Counted from the first letter of the stretch, positions 36,603 to 45,840 are shown. The stretch: 61,138 nt of DNA from Flavobacteriales bacterium (GCA_016779995.1 JADHMO010000001.1:347411-408548); one strand, 5' to 3'. Made by a program: numbers and translations. Notes: generated by a model from the letters alone, not told the origin.

Positions 36603-37162
36603 TGAAAGAAGATATTCAAAACTGCCTTAACACTTTGAGAGAAGGAGGTATTATTTTATACCCAACAGACACCGTTTGGGGAATAGGTTGCGATGCTAGT
36701 AATCCACAAGCCATTCAAAAAATATATGATTTGAAAGGGCGTACTTCCTCAAAAGCCTTAATTACACTTGTTGGTTCGGAAGTGATGCTGGAAAGAACAG
36801 TCATAAATATGCCTGAAATTGCTTGGGATTTAATAGAGTCAGCAAACAGACCACTAACTCTAATTTATGATCAGGTAAAAGGTATTGCCCCCAACGCCAT
36901 TGCAGAAGACGGCTCGTGCGGAATACGTTTAGCAAAAGATACTTTTTGCCAACAATTAATTCAAAGATTGGGTAAGCCTATCATCTCTACTTCGGCTAAT
37001 GTTAGCGGTGAAGAAACGCCCAAAGATTTTAGGTCTATTAGCGATACCATTTTGAAGGGCGTAGATTTCGTAGTAAATTACCGACAAAATGAAGCAATCA
37101 GTCAAAAATCTTCTAATATCATCAAATTAAAAAAAAACGGAGAGATTAAAATCATTAGATAA
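36602..37162 (+). CDS. L-threonylcarbamoyladenylate synthase (TsaC/YrdC type)
   Basis: YrdC-domain protein of 186 residues that forms threonylcarbamoyl-AMP for the tRNA t6A37 modification. Motifs are GGIILYPTDTVWGIGCDASN, KGRTSSKALITLV (the KRxxxKP-like region), NRPLTLIYDQ and SCGIRLAKD, with STSANVSGEETP near residue 138. It is the better TsaC candidate than the 206-residue YciO-type protein at 9138. The ATG at 36602 is used rather than the TTG at 36599. Confidence 0.9.
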   Translation: MKEDIQNCLNTLREGGIILYPTDTVWGIGCDASNPQAIQKIYDLKGRTSSKALITLVGSEVMLERTVINMPEIAWDLIESANRPLTLIYDQVKGIAPNAIAEDGSCGIRLAKDTFCQQLIQRLGKPIISTSANVSGEETPKDFRSISDTILKGVDFVVNYRQNEAISQKSSNIIKLKKNGEIKIIR

Positions 37163-38581
37163 GTGAACCTTAAACAACACATACAACACCCTATCTTTTC
37201 TATAGTTTCTCAAGCAGCTGATGAACTAGCTTATGAAACCTATGTCATAGGTGGTTTTGTAAGAGATGCTATTCTTGATCGTACTCAACCTACCGATATT
37301 GATTTTGTATGTGTTGGTAGTGGGATTAAATTGGCCAATAAGGTCAGTGAATTAGTCGGAAATGATACTAAAGTGCAAGTATTTAAAAACTTTGGTACAG
37401 CTATGCTCCGATATCAAGATTTAGAACTTGAATTTGTAGGAGCTAGAAAAGAGTCCTATCGTTCTGATTCGAGAAAACCTATTGTAGAAGATGGTACATT
37501 AGAAGATGACCAAAATAGACGAGACTTCACCATTAACGCTTTAGCAATTAGACTAAATAAAGAACATTTTGGAGAACTTATAGACCCTTTTGATGGACTA
37601 AAAGACTTAGAGAATAAAATCATTAGAACACCATTAGAATCAAATATAACCTATTCTGATGACCCTTTAAGAATGATGAGAGCTATTCGCTTTGCTACTC
37701 AATTGAATTTTAACATTGAAGAATCTTCTTTACAAGCTATCAAAGATAATGCTAATAGACTAGAAATAATTTCTCAAGAACGCATTACTGAAGAACTAAA
37801 TAAAATAATACTTTCATCAAAACCTTCTATAGGCTTTAAATTGTTATTCAACACCGAACTACTCCATCAATTCTTTCCTAAAATGGTTGAATTACAAGGA
37901 GTAGAAATTATTGACAATAAAGGGCATAAAGACAATTTTTATCATACCCTTCAGGTACTAGACAATATCTGTGAAAATAGTGATAATTTGTGGCTTAGAT
38001 GGGCTGCTATTTTACACGATATTGCTAAGCCAGACACCAAGAAATTTGAAGAAAAACAAGGCTGGACTTTTCATGGACACGAATTTTTAGGCTCAAAGAT
38101 GGTGCCAAAAATTTTCAAACAATTAAAATTGCCTTTGAATGAAAAGATGAAATACGTTAAAAAGTTAGTACGACTACATCTAAGACCCATCGTATTGGCA
38201 CAAGAAATAGTTACAGACTCAGCAGTAAGACGATTATTATTTGATGCCGGTGAAGATATAGATGACTTAATGACCTTATGTGATGCCGATATCACTTCCA
38301 AAAACCCTGAAAAAGTAAAGCGTTACCTAAATAATTTTCAACTTGTCAGGCAAAAGATTAAGGACGTTGAAGAACGTGACCAGATAAGAAATATGCAACC
38401 CCCTATTAGTGGTGAAGAAATAATCGATATTTTTGATATTAAACCAAGTAAAGAAATTGGCATATTAAAAAATGCAATTAAAGATGCTATATTAGATGGC
38501 ATCATTGCGAATGAAAAAAAGGAAGCCTATCAATTCTTAATTAAAAAAGCTGAAGAAATTGGGCTTAAACCAAAAAGATAA
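37163..38581 (+). CDS. cca: CCA tRNA nucleotidyltransferase with HD domain
   Basis: Class II nucleotidyltransferase of 472 residues that adds or repairs the 3' CCA of tRNA. The head has YVIGGFVRDAILDRTQPTDI with the DxD metal site (TDIDFV), then RRDFTINALAI and the DDPLRMMRAIRFATQL neck. An HD-type phosphohydrolase domain follows (WAAILHDIAKPDT, near 278; HGHEFLGSKM). The start is GTG at 37163, directly after the upstream stop. The poly(A) polymerase family is similar, but the HD domain and tRNA-gene neighbours (tsaC, miaA) favour CCA addition. Confidence 0.92.
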   Translation: MNLKQHIQHPIFSIVSQAADELAYETYVIGGFVRDAILDRTQPTDIDFVCVGSGIKLANKVSELVGNDTKVQVFKNFGTAMLRYQDLELEFVGARKESYRSDSRKPIVEDGTLEDDQNRRDFTINALAIRLNKEHFGELIDPFDGLKDLENKIIRTPLESNITYSDDPLRMMRAIRFATQLNFNIEESSLQAIKDNANRLEIISQERITEELNKIILSSKPSIGFKLLFNTELLHQFFPKMVELQGVEIIDNKGHKDNFYHTLQVLDNICENSDNLWLRWAAILHDIAKPDTKKFEEKQGWTFHGHEFLGSKMVPKIFKQLKLPLNEKMKYVKKLVRLHLRPIVLAQEIVTDSAVRRLLFDAGEDIDDLMTLCDADITSKNPEKVKRYLNNFQLVRQKIKDVEERDQIRNMQPPISGEEIIDIFDIKPSKEIGILKNAIKDAILDGIIANEKKEAYQFLIKKAEEIGLKPKR

Positions 38582-38584
38582 ATA

Positions 38585-39079
38585 ATGACTGTAAAATTAA
38601 ATGTTGTTCTTGATCACAACGACGATGTATTTAGAGAGATTCTCATCAACACAGAAAATACGCTAGAAGATTTACATAAAGTAATAGTATCTGCTTTTGC
38701 ACTAAAGCCTGAAGAGATGGCTGCCTTTTATTTAACTAATGAAGAATGGGAACAAGGCGAGGAAATTCCACTCATCGCTATGGAGCCTAATTCTAGAGAA
38801 ATGCAAAACATTAGTGTTAACGATATATTTCAAAATACAGAAAAACTGCTCTATGTTAATGACTTCCTAACGCTATGGCGATTCATGATTGAAGTTGAAG
38901 AAATTGACGAAACCAAAGAAGTTGAAGAAGCTGAAATCTTGCTATCATTTGGCAAGATGCCTGACCAAGCACCGTCAGTTCAGTTCATTTCTGATGAGGA
39001 AAGTTGGTCTGAAGACGAAGATGTTTATGACGATACGCTAGACGAATTTAATGAGTTCGAAAACTATGATGACTACTAA
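38585..39079 (+). CDS. IS1096 passenger TnpR-like / pRiA4b ORF-3-like protein
   Basis: Protein of 164 residues with the pRiA4b ORF-3-like fold: a ubiquitin-like start (KLNVVLDHNDDVFREILINT), TLEDLHKVIVSAF, and the core LLYVNDFLTLWRFMIEVEEI. The C-terminal third is strongly acidic (SDEESWSEDEDVYDDTLDEF). Despite the database name, no transposase, inverted repeat or IS is nearby, and the gene sits tightly between cca (3 bp) and miaA (overlap), so it looks like a resident gene. Function unknown. Confidence 0.8.
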   Translation: MTVKLNVVLDHNDDVFREILINTENTLEDLHKVIVSAFALKPEEMAAFYLTNEEWEQGEEIPLIAMEPNSREMQNISVNDIFQNTEKLLYVNDFLTLWRFMIEVEEIDETKEVEEAEILLSFGKMPDQAPSVQFISDEESWSEDEDVYDDTLDEFNEFENYDDY

Positions 39080-39929
39080 GAAACTCTTAGTAATTTATGG
39101 TCCTACGGCTGTTGGCAAGACTAGTCTAGCCATCCAATTAGCTTTACAGCACAATACCGAAATTATTTCGGCTGACTCAAGGCAATTCTTCAAAGAAATG
39201 AAAATAGGTACTGCGGTACCTGAACAAGAAGAATTAGATGCCGTAAATCATCATTTCATTCAACATAAAAGTATTCACGACAACTACAATGTAGGACTGT
39301 TCGAAAAAGAAGCTATATCTAAAATTGAACAACTTTTTAAACCTCATAACACTTTGATAATGGTAGGCGGTTCTGGATTGTATATTGATGCCGTTTGTAA
39401 TGGCTTGGATACTTTTCCAGATATTGACGAAAATCTTAGAAAAGAGCTGAGACAAAAGTTTGAGGATTATGGTCTACAATGGCTACAAGATGAAGTAAAA
39501 AAAATCGACCCCATTTTTTATGCTAGTTCAGATGTGAATAACCATCAAAGACTACTTAGATGTTTGGAAGTATGTAAACAAAGTAGCCAAACATTCAGCA
39601 GTTTTAAGAACAAACAAAATAAGATACGACCATTTGAAGTTGAATACATTTCTATAAAAATGGATAGAGAAAAACTCTACCAAAGAATAAATGATAGAGT
39701 AGATTTAATGATGGAAAAAGGCTTGTTACAAGAAGTGGAAAGTTTGATTAAATTCCAAGATTTGAATGCACTAAAAACCGTGGGCTATTCCGAACTATTT
39801 CAATATTTAAATAATGACATCTCTCTAGATAGAGCCATAGAACTTATCAAACAAAACTCTAGAAGGTACGCTAAAAGACAAATGACTTGGCTTAAACGCT
39901 ATCCCATCAACTGGCTAGAAAATCAATAA
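39066..39929 (+). CDS. miaA: tRNA dimethylallyltransferase
   Basis: Prenyltransferase adding dimethylallyl to A37 of UNN-decoding tRNAs. The P-loop is GPTAVGKTSLA, followed by IISADSRQFFKEMKIGTAVP and the core MVGGSGLYIDAVCNGLD. KQNSRRYAKRQMTWLKR near the C-terminus is diagnostic. The start is one of ATG 39051, 39066 or 39069, all overlapping the previous gene by 11-29 bp; the shorter ones fit family lengths best. The 3' end overlaps the opposed T9SS gene by 7 bp. Confidence 0.94.
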   Translation: MMTTKKLLVIYGPTAVGKTSLAIQLALQHNTEIISADSRQFFKEMKIGTAVPEQEELDAVNHHFIQHKSIHDNYNVGLFEKEAISKIEQLFKPHNTLIMVGGSGLYIDAVCNGLDTFPDIDENLRKELRQKFEDYGLQWLQDEVKKIDPIFYASSDVNNHQRLLRCLEVCKQSSQTFSSFKNKQNKIRPFEVEYISIKMDREKLYQRINDRVDLMMEKGLLQEVESLIKFQDLNALKTVGYSELFQYLNNDISLDRAIELIKQNSRRYAKRQMTWLKRYPINWLENQ

Positions 39930-41470
39930 AAGACAGATACCGTACCTTTGATGTTATCGTGTCCATTTTTAAGAATTATCGAATAAAAATAAACGCCCTC
40001 TTTGACAAAGAAACCTGAGGAATTTTTTCCGTCCCAAGCCTGTTTGTAGCCTAAAGATTGATAAACCTTAGCACCCCACCTGTTGTAGATGATTACTTCT
40101 GTATTTTCGTATAAGAATGAAGGATTAACTACCCAAGTATCATTGATATTATCCCCATTTGGACTAAAAGCATTAAACAAACAACTGTCTAAAACAACAG
40201 GAACTTCAATTTCTTCAATCAATTGACAGCCGTTATTATCCGTAATAGTCAACTGATAAGTTTGGGGACTAAGACCGCTAATACTAGATGTTGTTTCATT
40301 AGTATTCCATAAATATTCGTAGGGAGAGGTTCCTCCACTTACGGAAGTTTCTAGGGAAGAAAAATCTTGGTCAAAACAGTCGATTTCTTCTATTAGATTA
40401 GATTCTATTTCATTGATAGTCAAATCAAATGAAGATGAACAATAAGCCTGATCAATAATAGTACAAGTATACGAGCCAGGACATAAGCCTCCCTCATAAA
40501 CGGAATCCGTTTGATTGCCTTGAATATCTCCGTTCAAAGTCCAAGAATAACTGAATGGTCGAACTCCGCCAGATTCCACTTTCATTGTAGAGGTTTCCTG
40601 TTCTATAAAGCCATCTATTTCATCAATAGTAAACTCTAAAGTATCTAAACACATAGTATCTGCTGTGGCATCAAAGACAATGAGCTCATAATCCCCAGCA
40701 CATAGTGCATAAGATACACAAGATTCGTTAGTAACAACGGTATCCTCATTAAGAACAAAACTTATTGGCAAAACGCCACCTTGAACACATACACGAAAAG
40801 AGTCTTCTTGTGAACTTGAAATGATATTTAAAGGGTCAGGGCCTTGTACTATTTCTATTGGATTATCACTCCCTACTGTAAATACACAGCCGTACGAGTC
40901 CTGTAAAGAAACAGAATAATAACCCGCATTTAAATCTTGTATGCTATAACTTGTATCGTTAGAATTTTGAAAATAAGTAGGCTCAAATTCTCCAAGTGCA
41001 TTTACTTTACCTAAACTATAGGGTGCAGTTCCTCCACTAATGTTATTTATATAAATGTTTCCAAAGGGGATACAAGATTGTGGGTTGTCAGTAGTGTAAT
41101 CAAAATACAAGGGTGTTGGGTCTTGAAAAGAGAAGGTATCTGAAAAAGTAATATTATTACTTAAAGAAACAACTGTCAACTCATAAAAACCTGCATAAAT
41201 TAATGAATCTAATGCTAAAAAACCAGGTGATTGACTATTAATCGATGAATAATTGCCTTCTTCTAAAATTATACCATCTTTAATTAGTGTAACAGAGTAA
41301 GCAGTATCAACAGGATTGGTATTAATTGTAAAATAAGTAAATGAACCTTCGCATTTAAAGGTATTTGTACTTGGTACTAAGTTGTCCTGATTAAAAGTAA
41401 GTACCATTGTATTTTGAGCATATAAAAGCCCAAATGGAAGTATTGCTATTAATAAAACGAGCTTTTTCAT
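39923..41470 (-). CDS. Secreted protein with T9SS type B (gliding-motility-associated) C-terminal domain
   Basis: Exported protein of 515 residues. The ATG at 41470 starts a signal peptide (MKKLVLLIAILPFGLLYAQ). The body has repeated Ig-like/SprB-like modules with the turn motif SGGTAPYSL, SGGTSPYEYLWNTNETT, GGVRPFSYSW. The last 90 residues are the type B sorting domain: FNAFSPNGDNINDTWVV, IYNRWGAKVYQS, WDGKNSSGFFVKEGVYFYSI. It is therefore secreted by the type IX system and probably surface-bound or released. It is the last gene of the pyrR-initiated run. Confidence 0.92.
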   Translation of the reverse strand: MKKLVLLIAILPFGLLYAQNTMVLTFNQDNLVPSTNTFKCEGSFTYFTINTNPVDTAYSVTLIKDGIILEEGNYSSINSQSPGFLALDSLIYAGFYELTVVSLSNNITFSDTFSFQDPTPLYFDYTTDNPQSCIPFGNIYINNISGGTAPYSLGKVNALGEFEPTYFQNSNDTSYSIQDLNAGYYSVSLQDSYGCVFTVGSDNPIEIVQGPDPLNIISSSQEDSFRVCVQGGVLPISFVLNEDTVVTNESCVSYALCAGDYELIVFDATADTMCLDTLEFTIDEIDGFIEQETSTMKVESGGVRPFSYSWTLNGDIQGNQTDSVYEGGLCPGSYTCTIIDQAYCSSSFDLTINEIESNLIEEIDCFDQDFSSLETSVSGGTSPYEYLWNTNETTSSISGLSPQTYQLTITDNNGCQLIEEIEVPVVLDSCLFNAFSPNGDNINDTWVVNPSFLYENTEVIIYNRWGAKVYQSLGYKQAWDGKNSSGFFVKEGVYFYSIILKNGHDNIKGTVSVFY

Positions 41471-41493
41471 ATTCGACAAAGATAGTATTTTTA

Positions 41494-42306
41494 TCATTGA
41501 TTAGCTTTATGAAATAATGCCAAAGCTGCTATGGGTTTTTCTAGAATAGAAGTAACCGAAATATTAAAATTTTCACAACTTCTTTTTATCTCAGTATGAA
41601 AATAAAAAGCAACAGAACCACATAACGACAAGGATGTGATATTATGAGGCAATAAGCATACTTCAACCCATTCGTCAAAGCTTTGTTTAATCATTTGAGC
41701 TATTTGAGGGTGTGTTCTATTTCTAAACATTAGCTTAGCAAAAGATGCCAAGTAACGATTAGGAAAAGAATGAGAATATAAATCATTTAAAATTGTTGCT
41801 TTATCTAATCCTATTTTAAGAATTAAAGCCTTATCCAATTTATCGCCTAAATAAGCCTTTAATAAACGTTTCCCTAAAGCATTACCACTTCCTTCATCTC
41901 CAAGAATATACCCCATACTAGTAGAAAAAGGCAAAACAGTATCTCCATTATACATAGCCACATTAGAACCTGTTCCTAAAATACCTATTACCCCTTCGTT
42001 TTTTTGCAACAAGGAACGGGCAGCCGCCAATAAATCAGAATAAACCATAACATCAGCACAACTAAAAACAGATTGCAATACAGTATGCATCTTTTCAGAT
42101 TTTTCGGAAGAACCACAACCAGCACCATAAAAATGAAGTACTGTAATCTTATCAAAAGGAACATCTAATTGTGATAATGTATCTCTAATAATATGCTCAT
42201 CAACGATGTAGGGATTCAATCCTATACACTGATGCTGTGAAATACTTTCACCATCTAACAAACGCCATTCTGTTGTGCTACTACCACTATCAGCTATCAG
42301 AATCAT
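41494..42306 (-). CDS. BadF/BadG-type ATPase, N-acetylglucosamine kinase-like
   Basis: ASKHA-fold sugar kinase of 270 residues. Phosphate 1 motif IADSGSSTTEWRL at the N-terminus, then GILGTGSNVAMYNGD (near 105) and GYILGDEGSGNALGKRLL (near 127), as in eukaryotic-like GlcNAc kinases and Bacteroidota homologues. It may recycle amino sugars from peptidoglycan. The ATG at 42306 is preferred over GTG 42312; both overlap the upstream rnz by more than 15 bp. Confidence 0.88.
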   Translation of the reverse strand: MILIADSGSSTTEWRLLDGESISQHQCIGLNPYIVDEHIIRDTLSQLDVPFDKITVLHFYGAGCGSSEKSEKMHTVLQSVFSCADVMVYSDLLAAARSLLQKNEGVIGILGTGSNVAMYNGDTVLPFSTSMGYILGDEGSGNALGKRLLKAYLGDKLDKALILKIGLDKATILNDLYSHSFPNRYLASFAKLMFRNRTHPQIAQMIKQSFDEWVEVCLLPHNITSLSLCGSVAFYFHTEIKRSCENFNISVTSILEKPIAALALFHKANQ

Positions 42307-43225
42307 ATTCACGTTTTAATTCAAACTTTTCACCTTCTATAGCTAAATAGGTATCTGGAAAAACAGCTTGTGCCTCATCTAACAAGGGGCTTAAATCAAA
42401 ATACCTTTGAGAATAATGACCTATAATGAGTTTGCCAACTTGAGCCTTAGAGGCAATAGTTGCTGCTTCTTTGGCTGTAGAGTGCATGGTTTGTCTTGCT
42501 CTTTCTTTCAATTCATCTAAAAAAGTCGCTTCGTGATAAAGCATATCTACACCTTTTATCTGTGGTATGATTGCTTCGTGATAGGAAGTGTCACTACAAA
42601 AAGCAAAAGAACGAGATAATTGAGCACCTCGCGTCAACTCTTTATGAGGAACTACGGTACCATCAGCAAGTAAGTAATCTCCTCCAGCTTTAATAGCAGG
42701 AACGGCCTCAAGAGGAATAGTGTATTCTTCTATTTTTTCTTTTCTCATTCGTCTAGGTTTAGTCTTTTCTTGAAATAGAAAACCACAACAGGGTAAAGAA
42801 TGGGAAAGTGGAATAGTATGAACAGTTAGGTCGTTACTTTCCATTAACAATTCTGGTTCGTCAAAACCAAATTCATGAAAAAATAAAGGAAAACGTAATT
42901 CTGTTTTAGATGCCGCCAATTGAATATAAATTATTTCTTTAAGCTCAGCAGGAGCATAAATATTCAATTCTTTCTCACGACCTAATAAATGCATAGTAGA
43001 AATAAACCCTATTAGACCAAAGTAGTGATCCCCGTGAAGGTGAGAAATAAAAATATGTTGAATGCTTTGCATTCTTATTTTGTATTTCCTCAATTGTAGT
43101 TGAGTACCTTCACCACAGTCGATTAAAAAAAAACGCTCAGCTACGTTCAGCAACTGAGCGGTAGGTTTTCTATGGATTGTAGGGATAGCTGAATTACAGC
43201 CTAATATTGTTAATTCAAATGACAT
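42290..43225 (-). CDS. rnz: Ribonuclease Z
   Basis: Zinc-dependent tRNA 3' endonuclease of 311 residues with the metallo-beta-lactamase motif HLHGDHYFGLIG (near 61), LIDCGEGTQLQLRKY before it, the exosite-like region in the middle, FCSDTSYHEA (near 210), the HEATF motif and GHYSQRY near the C-terminus. Together with cca at 37163 it covers tRNA 3' maturation. Its ATG shares a base with the stop of the upstream T9SS gene. Confidence 0.95.
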   Translation of the reverse strand: MSFELTILGCNSAIPTIHRKPTAQLLNVAERFFLIDCGEGTQLQLRKYKIRMQSIQHIFISHLHGDHYFGLIGFISTMHLLGREKELNIYAPAELKEIIYIQLAASKTELRFPLFFHEFGFDEPELLMESNDLTVHTIPLSHSLPCCGFLFQEKTKPRRMRKEKIEEYTIPLEAVPAIKAGGDYLLADGTVVPHKELTRGAQLSRSFAFCSDTSYHEAIIPQIKGVDMLYHEATFLDELKERARQTMHSTAKEAATIASKAQVGKLIIGHYSQRYFDLSPLLDEAQAVFPDTYLAIEGEKFELKREYDSDS

Positions 43226-44049
43226 TAATTCTTATTGATTATCATTTTTTTAGTTATCATTCCCTGAGCGTTACTCAAAGTGTAAAAATAAATACCAGAA
43301 GATAAAGCCGAAGCATCAACATCTATTTTATTGCTACCGTAATTAGCATTTATTATTCTATGGTCTTGTACTTCACCTAATAAATTGACAACAGAAAAAA
43401 GGTATTCTCCTTCGCTAGTAGAGTTAAATTCTATGCTAGTTCTGTTAGAAAATGGATTGGGTGAGTTTTGAGATACAGAAAACGATACCTTATCATTTTC
43501 ATTAATAGAAACCATTTCAGACTCAACAACTAATCTATATCCGTCAATGTTTTCATAGTCACCCAACTGCTCATACAAAGATACTGTTCCAATAACAGAG
43601 ACATTAATCCAACCGTCAATGATTAAACTCAATTCATGAGTACCTAATTCATCTTCACCAGGTGTGCCAAATAAGGTTACACAAGCAATATCATTACCCA
43701 TAAAAACAGAGTCTGAATTAGAAAGATAAGTGGACATTGAGGAGGGTAGTCCAGTAACACCAACTAATTTAATACTATCGATTTCTAGTGGTGCAATATT
43801 TACAGGAAAACCCAAAACATCAATTTCATAAGGGTCACCCATTACTTCACCAACTGTTGCTGGTGTTTTGATTTGTATGTGCTCTTCATAATAGGTGTCT
43901 AACTGTGCAATTGGTAGGTTTTGAATGGTATCAGGCCATAATCCAAAGGTTGAATCCTGCAAAGAGGCATCAGGCACACAAGGGCTTTGTTGTGCAAGGA
44001 CAGTTAAACTTGATGTAAATAATAGTGTAATTAGTAAACTTTTCTTCAT
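43225..44049 (-). CDS. Secreted protein with T9SS type A C-terminal domain
   Basis: Exported protein of 274 residues: signal peptide (MKKSLLITLLFTSSLTVLAQ), a beta-rich domain of about 160 residues with four cysteines in the mature part (near 23, 122 and others), and a type A sorting domain (SVSQNSPNPFSNRTSIEF, then YLFSVVNLLGEV, then LSSGIYFYTLSNAQGMITKK). The passenger domain is not recognised. It sits between the STAS gene and rnz, tightly spaced on both sides. Confidence 0.88.
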   Translation of the reverse strand: MKKSLLITLLFTSSLTVLAQQSPCVPDASLQDSTFGLWPDTIQNLPIAQLDTYYEEHIQIKTPATVGEVMGDPYEIDVLGFPVNIAPLEIDSIKLVGVTGLPSSMSTYLSNSDSVFMGNDIACVTLFGTPGEDELGTHELSLIIDGWINVSVIGTVSLYEQLGDYENIDGYRLVVESEMVSINENDKVSFSVSQNSPNPFSNRTSIEFNSTSEGEYLFSVVNLLGEVQDHRIINANYGSNKIDVDASALSSGIYFYTLSNAQGMITKKMIINKN

Positions 44050-44055
44050 AATATA

Positions 44056-44370
44056 CTAGATGTTAAGTGAGCGTTCAATATCTTCCATTTCAATAATGTC
44101 AAAAGCTTCTTGCAGTGTTGGCACTACTAAGAATTCATCGTGCAAAAATTGATTTGAAATCATAACGAACGAATTAGTTTGAACAAGATTTTTACCAAAT
44201 GTAGTAAACTTTGTTAAATGTTCGGTATTTAGATTTGAAACTTCTGTGAGGTCTAATATAAGGTGTTTACAGTCTTGACTAAAAAGTGAGTTGATAAAAG
44301 TCATATCATCCTCAATCTCTGACAACTGAATTATCAAGCAGTTTTTCTGAATATGGTGACGGTATGACAT
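44056..44370 (-). CDS. STAS-domain-like small protein
   Basis: Protein of 104 residues with a STAS-like pattern (anti-sigma antagonist fold): beta-strand start, CKHLILDLTEVSNLNTEHL where antagonists carry the D-L-S/T strand-helix, then SFVMISNQFLHDEF. The serine usually phosphorylated is not clearly placed. It overlaps nothing but ends 7 bp before the T9SS gene and begins 1 bp after pyrB. In many Bacteroidota such a gene lies next to rnz. Confidence 0.7.
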   Translation of the reverse strand: MSYRHHIQKNCLIIQLSEIEDDMTFINSLFSQDCKHLILDLTEVSNLNTEHLTKFTTFGKNLVQTNSFVMISNQFLHDEFLVVPTLQEAFDIIEMEDIERSLNI

Positions 44371-44371
44371 C

Positions 44372-45301
44372 TTATTTTTTAATGCTATTGGCTAACAAAT
44401 ACAAAACAGCCATACGTATAGCTACACCATTTTCTACTTGGTGTAGAATAATGGCTTGTTTAGAATCTGCTACATCGGAAGTTATTTCTACACCTCTATT
44501 TATAGGACCAGGATGCATAACGGTAATGTGCTTAGATAGAGAGTCAAGACGTTCTTTATTCAATCCATACATCATACTATATTCCTTTAGAGATGGAAAG
44601 AACTTTGTGTCTTGACGTTCCAATTGAATACGTAACATATTAGCAACATCACACCATTCTAAAGCAGTCATTAAATCTGGTTCGTAAGCAACTCCCAATG
44701 ACTCTATATACTTTGGCATAAGGGTTGAAGGGCCACATACTTTAACTTCAGCACCTAACATTTTTAGACAAAATATGTTTGACAATGCTACACGAGAGTG
44801 AAGAATGTCCCCAACAATAACCACTTTTTTACCGTTTACATCACCGTACTTTTCTCGTATAGAATAAGCATCTAAAAGTGCTTGAGTAGGATGTTCATGA
44901 GCACCATCTCCAGCATTGACTATTGGCACATCTATATGATTAGCTAAGAAGGTAGAAGCACCTGCATCAGGGTGACGCATAACTATCATATCTACTTTCA
45001 TGGCTAAAATATTATTAACAGTATCAATTAGCGTTTCTCCTTTTTTAACCGATGACGATGCAGCCGAAAAATTAAGTGTATCTGCTGATAGACGTTTTTC
45101 GGCTAACTCAAAAGACAATCTTGTTCGTGTAGAATTTTCAAAAAACAAATTAGCAATAGTGATATCTCGTAAAGATGGAACCTTTCGTATTGGTCGATTG
45201 ATAACTTCTTTGAAATTATCTGCAGTTTTGAAAATAAGGTCTATATCTTCTTTTTGAAGATTTTTAATTCCTAAAAGATGTTTGACACTTAAAGTACTCA
45301 T
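44372..45301 (-). CDS. pyrB: Aspartate carbamoyltransferase catalytic subunit
   Basis: ATCase of 309 residues, the committed step of pyrimidine synthesis. The carbamoyl-phosphate loop is FFENSTRTRLSFE (near 54), then SSSVKKGETLIDT, MRHPDAGAS, EHPTQALLDAYSI (near 137) and VMHPGPINRGVEI (near 267). No pyrI follows, so it is an unregulated trimer or is controlled through PyrR. Its ATG overlaps the pyrR stop by 4 bp. Confidence 0.96.
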   Translation of the reverse strand: MSTLSVKHLLGIKNLQKEDIDLIFKTADNFKEVINRPIRKVPSLRDITIANLFFENSTRTRLSFELAEKRLSADTLNFSAASSSVKKGETLIDTVNNILAMKVDMIVMRHPDAGASTFLANHIDVPIVNAGDGAHEHPTQALLDAYSIREKYGDVNGKKVVIVGDILHSRVALSNIFCLKMLGAEVKVCGPSTLMPKYIESLGVAYEPDLMTALEWCDVANMLRIQLERQDTKFFPSLKEYSMMYGLNKERLDSLSKHITVMHPGPINRGVEITSDVADSKQAIILHQVENGVAIRMAVLYLLANSIKK

Positions 45302-45831
45302 TCACTTTTTAAAATTACACGTTCGTTATCTCCCCATTCCACAGATACCCTTTCGTCAGCAACTACATCAATTGTACACCCTACATAATCGGGTTGTATG
45401 GGTACATGACGACTCAATCGTCTATCGATAAGTACTAGCAATTCGATGGATAAAGGACGTCCATAATCCAATAAAGCGTCTAAAGATGCTCTAACAGAAC
45501 GACCAGTATATAATACATCATCTATCACCACAACCTTCTTACCTTCCAAAGAAACATCTAAAAAGGTACTACTAGCAACAAGGGGACCTTCTCTCCTTCT
45601 GAAGTCATCTCTGTAGAAAGTGATATCGAGACTACCTATTTGCAGTTCAAACTTAGAATTTATGGACTCTAAACAGGTTTTGATACGCTGACAAAGCTGT
45701 ACGCCCCTAGGTTGGAGTCCAATCAAAATAGTGTTAGAAAAATCGTCATGATTTTCAACCAACTGTTGACATAATCGGTTGATTATGATTTGAATTTGTT
45801 GGTTATCGAGTATGCTTTTGGGCTTGCTCAT
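45298..45831 (-). CDS. pyrR: Bifunctional pyr regulator / uracil phosphoribosyltransferase PyrR
   Basis: PRTase-fold protein of 177 residues. The PRPP loop is VVVIDDVLYTGRSVRASLDAL (near 100), and IGLQPRGVQLCQRI and RRLSRHVPIQPDYVG match PyrR. The ATG at 45831 gives MSKPKSILDNQQIQ; four further in-frame residues upstream are non-conserved. In Firmicutes PyrR binds an attenuator in its mRNA leader, but here the predicted leader is only about 4-6 nt, so that mode cannot act upstream of pyrR. Confidence 0.93.
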   Translation of the reverse strand: MSKPKSILDNQQIQIIINRLCQQLVENHDDFSNTILIGLQPRGVQLCQRIKTCLESINSKFELQIGSLDITFYRDDFRRREGPLVASSTFLDVSLEGKKVVVIDDVLYTGRSVRASLDALLDYGRPLSIELLVLIDRRLSRHVPIQPDYVGCTIDVVADERVSVEWGDNERVILKSE

Positions 45832-45840
45832 TTCAAAAAG

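Noticed and set aside
38585-39079. Insertion sequence, because of the IS1096-passenger label
   Set aside because: No transposase, terminal inverted repeats or target duplication is visible around the gene.
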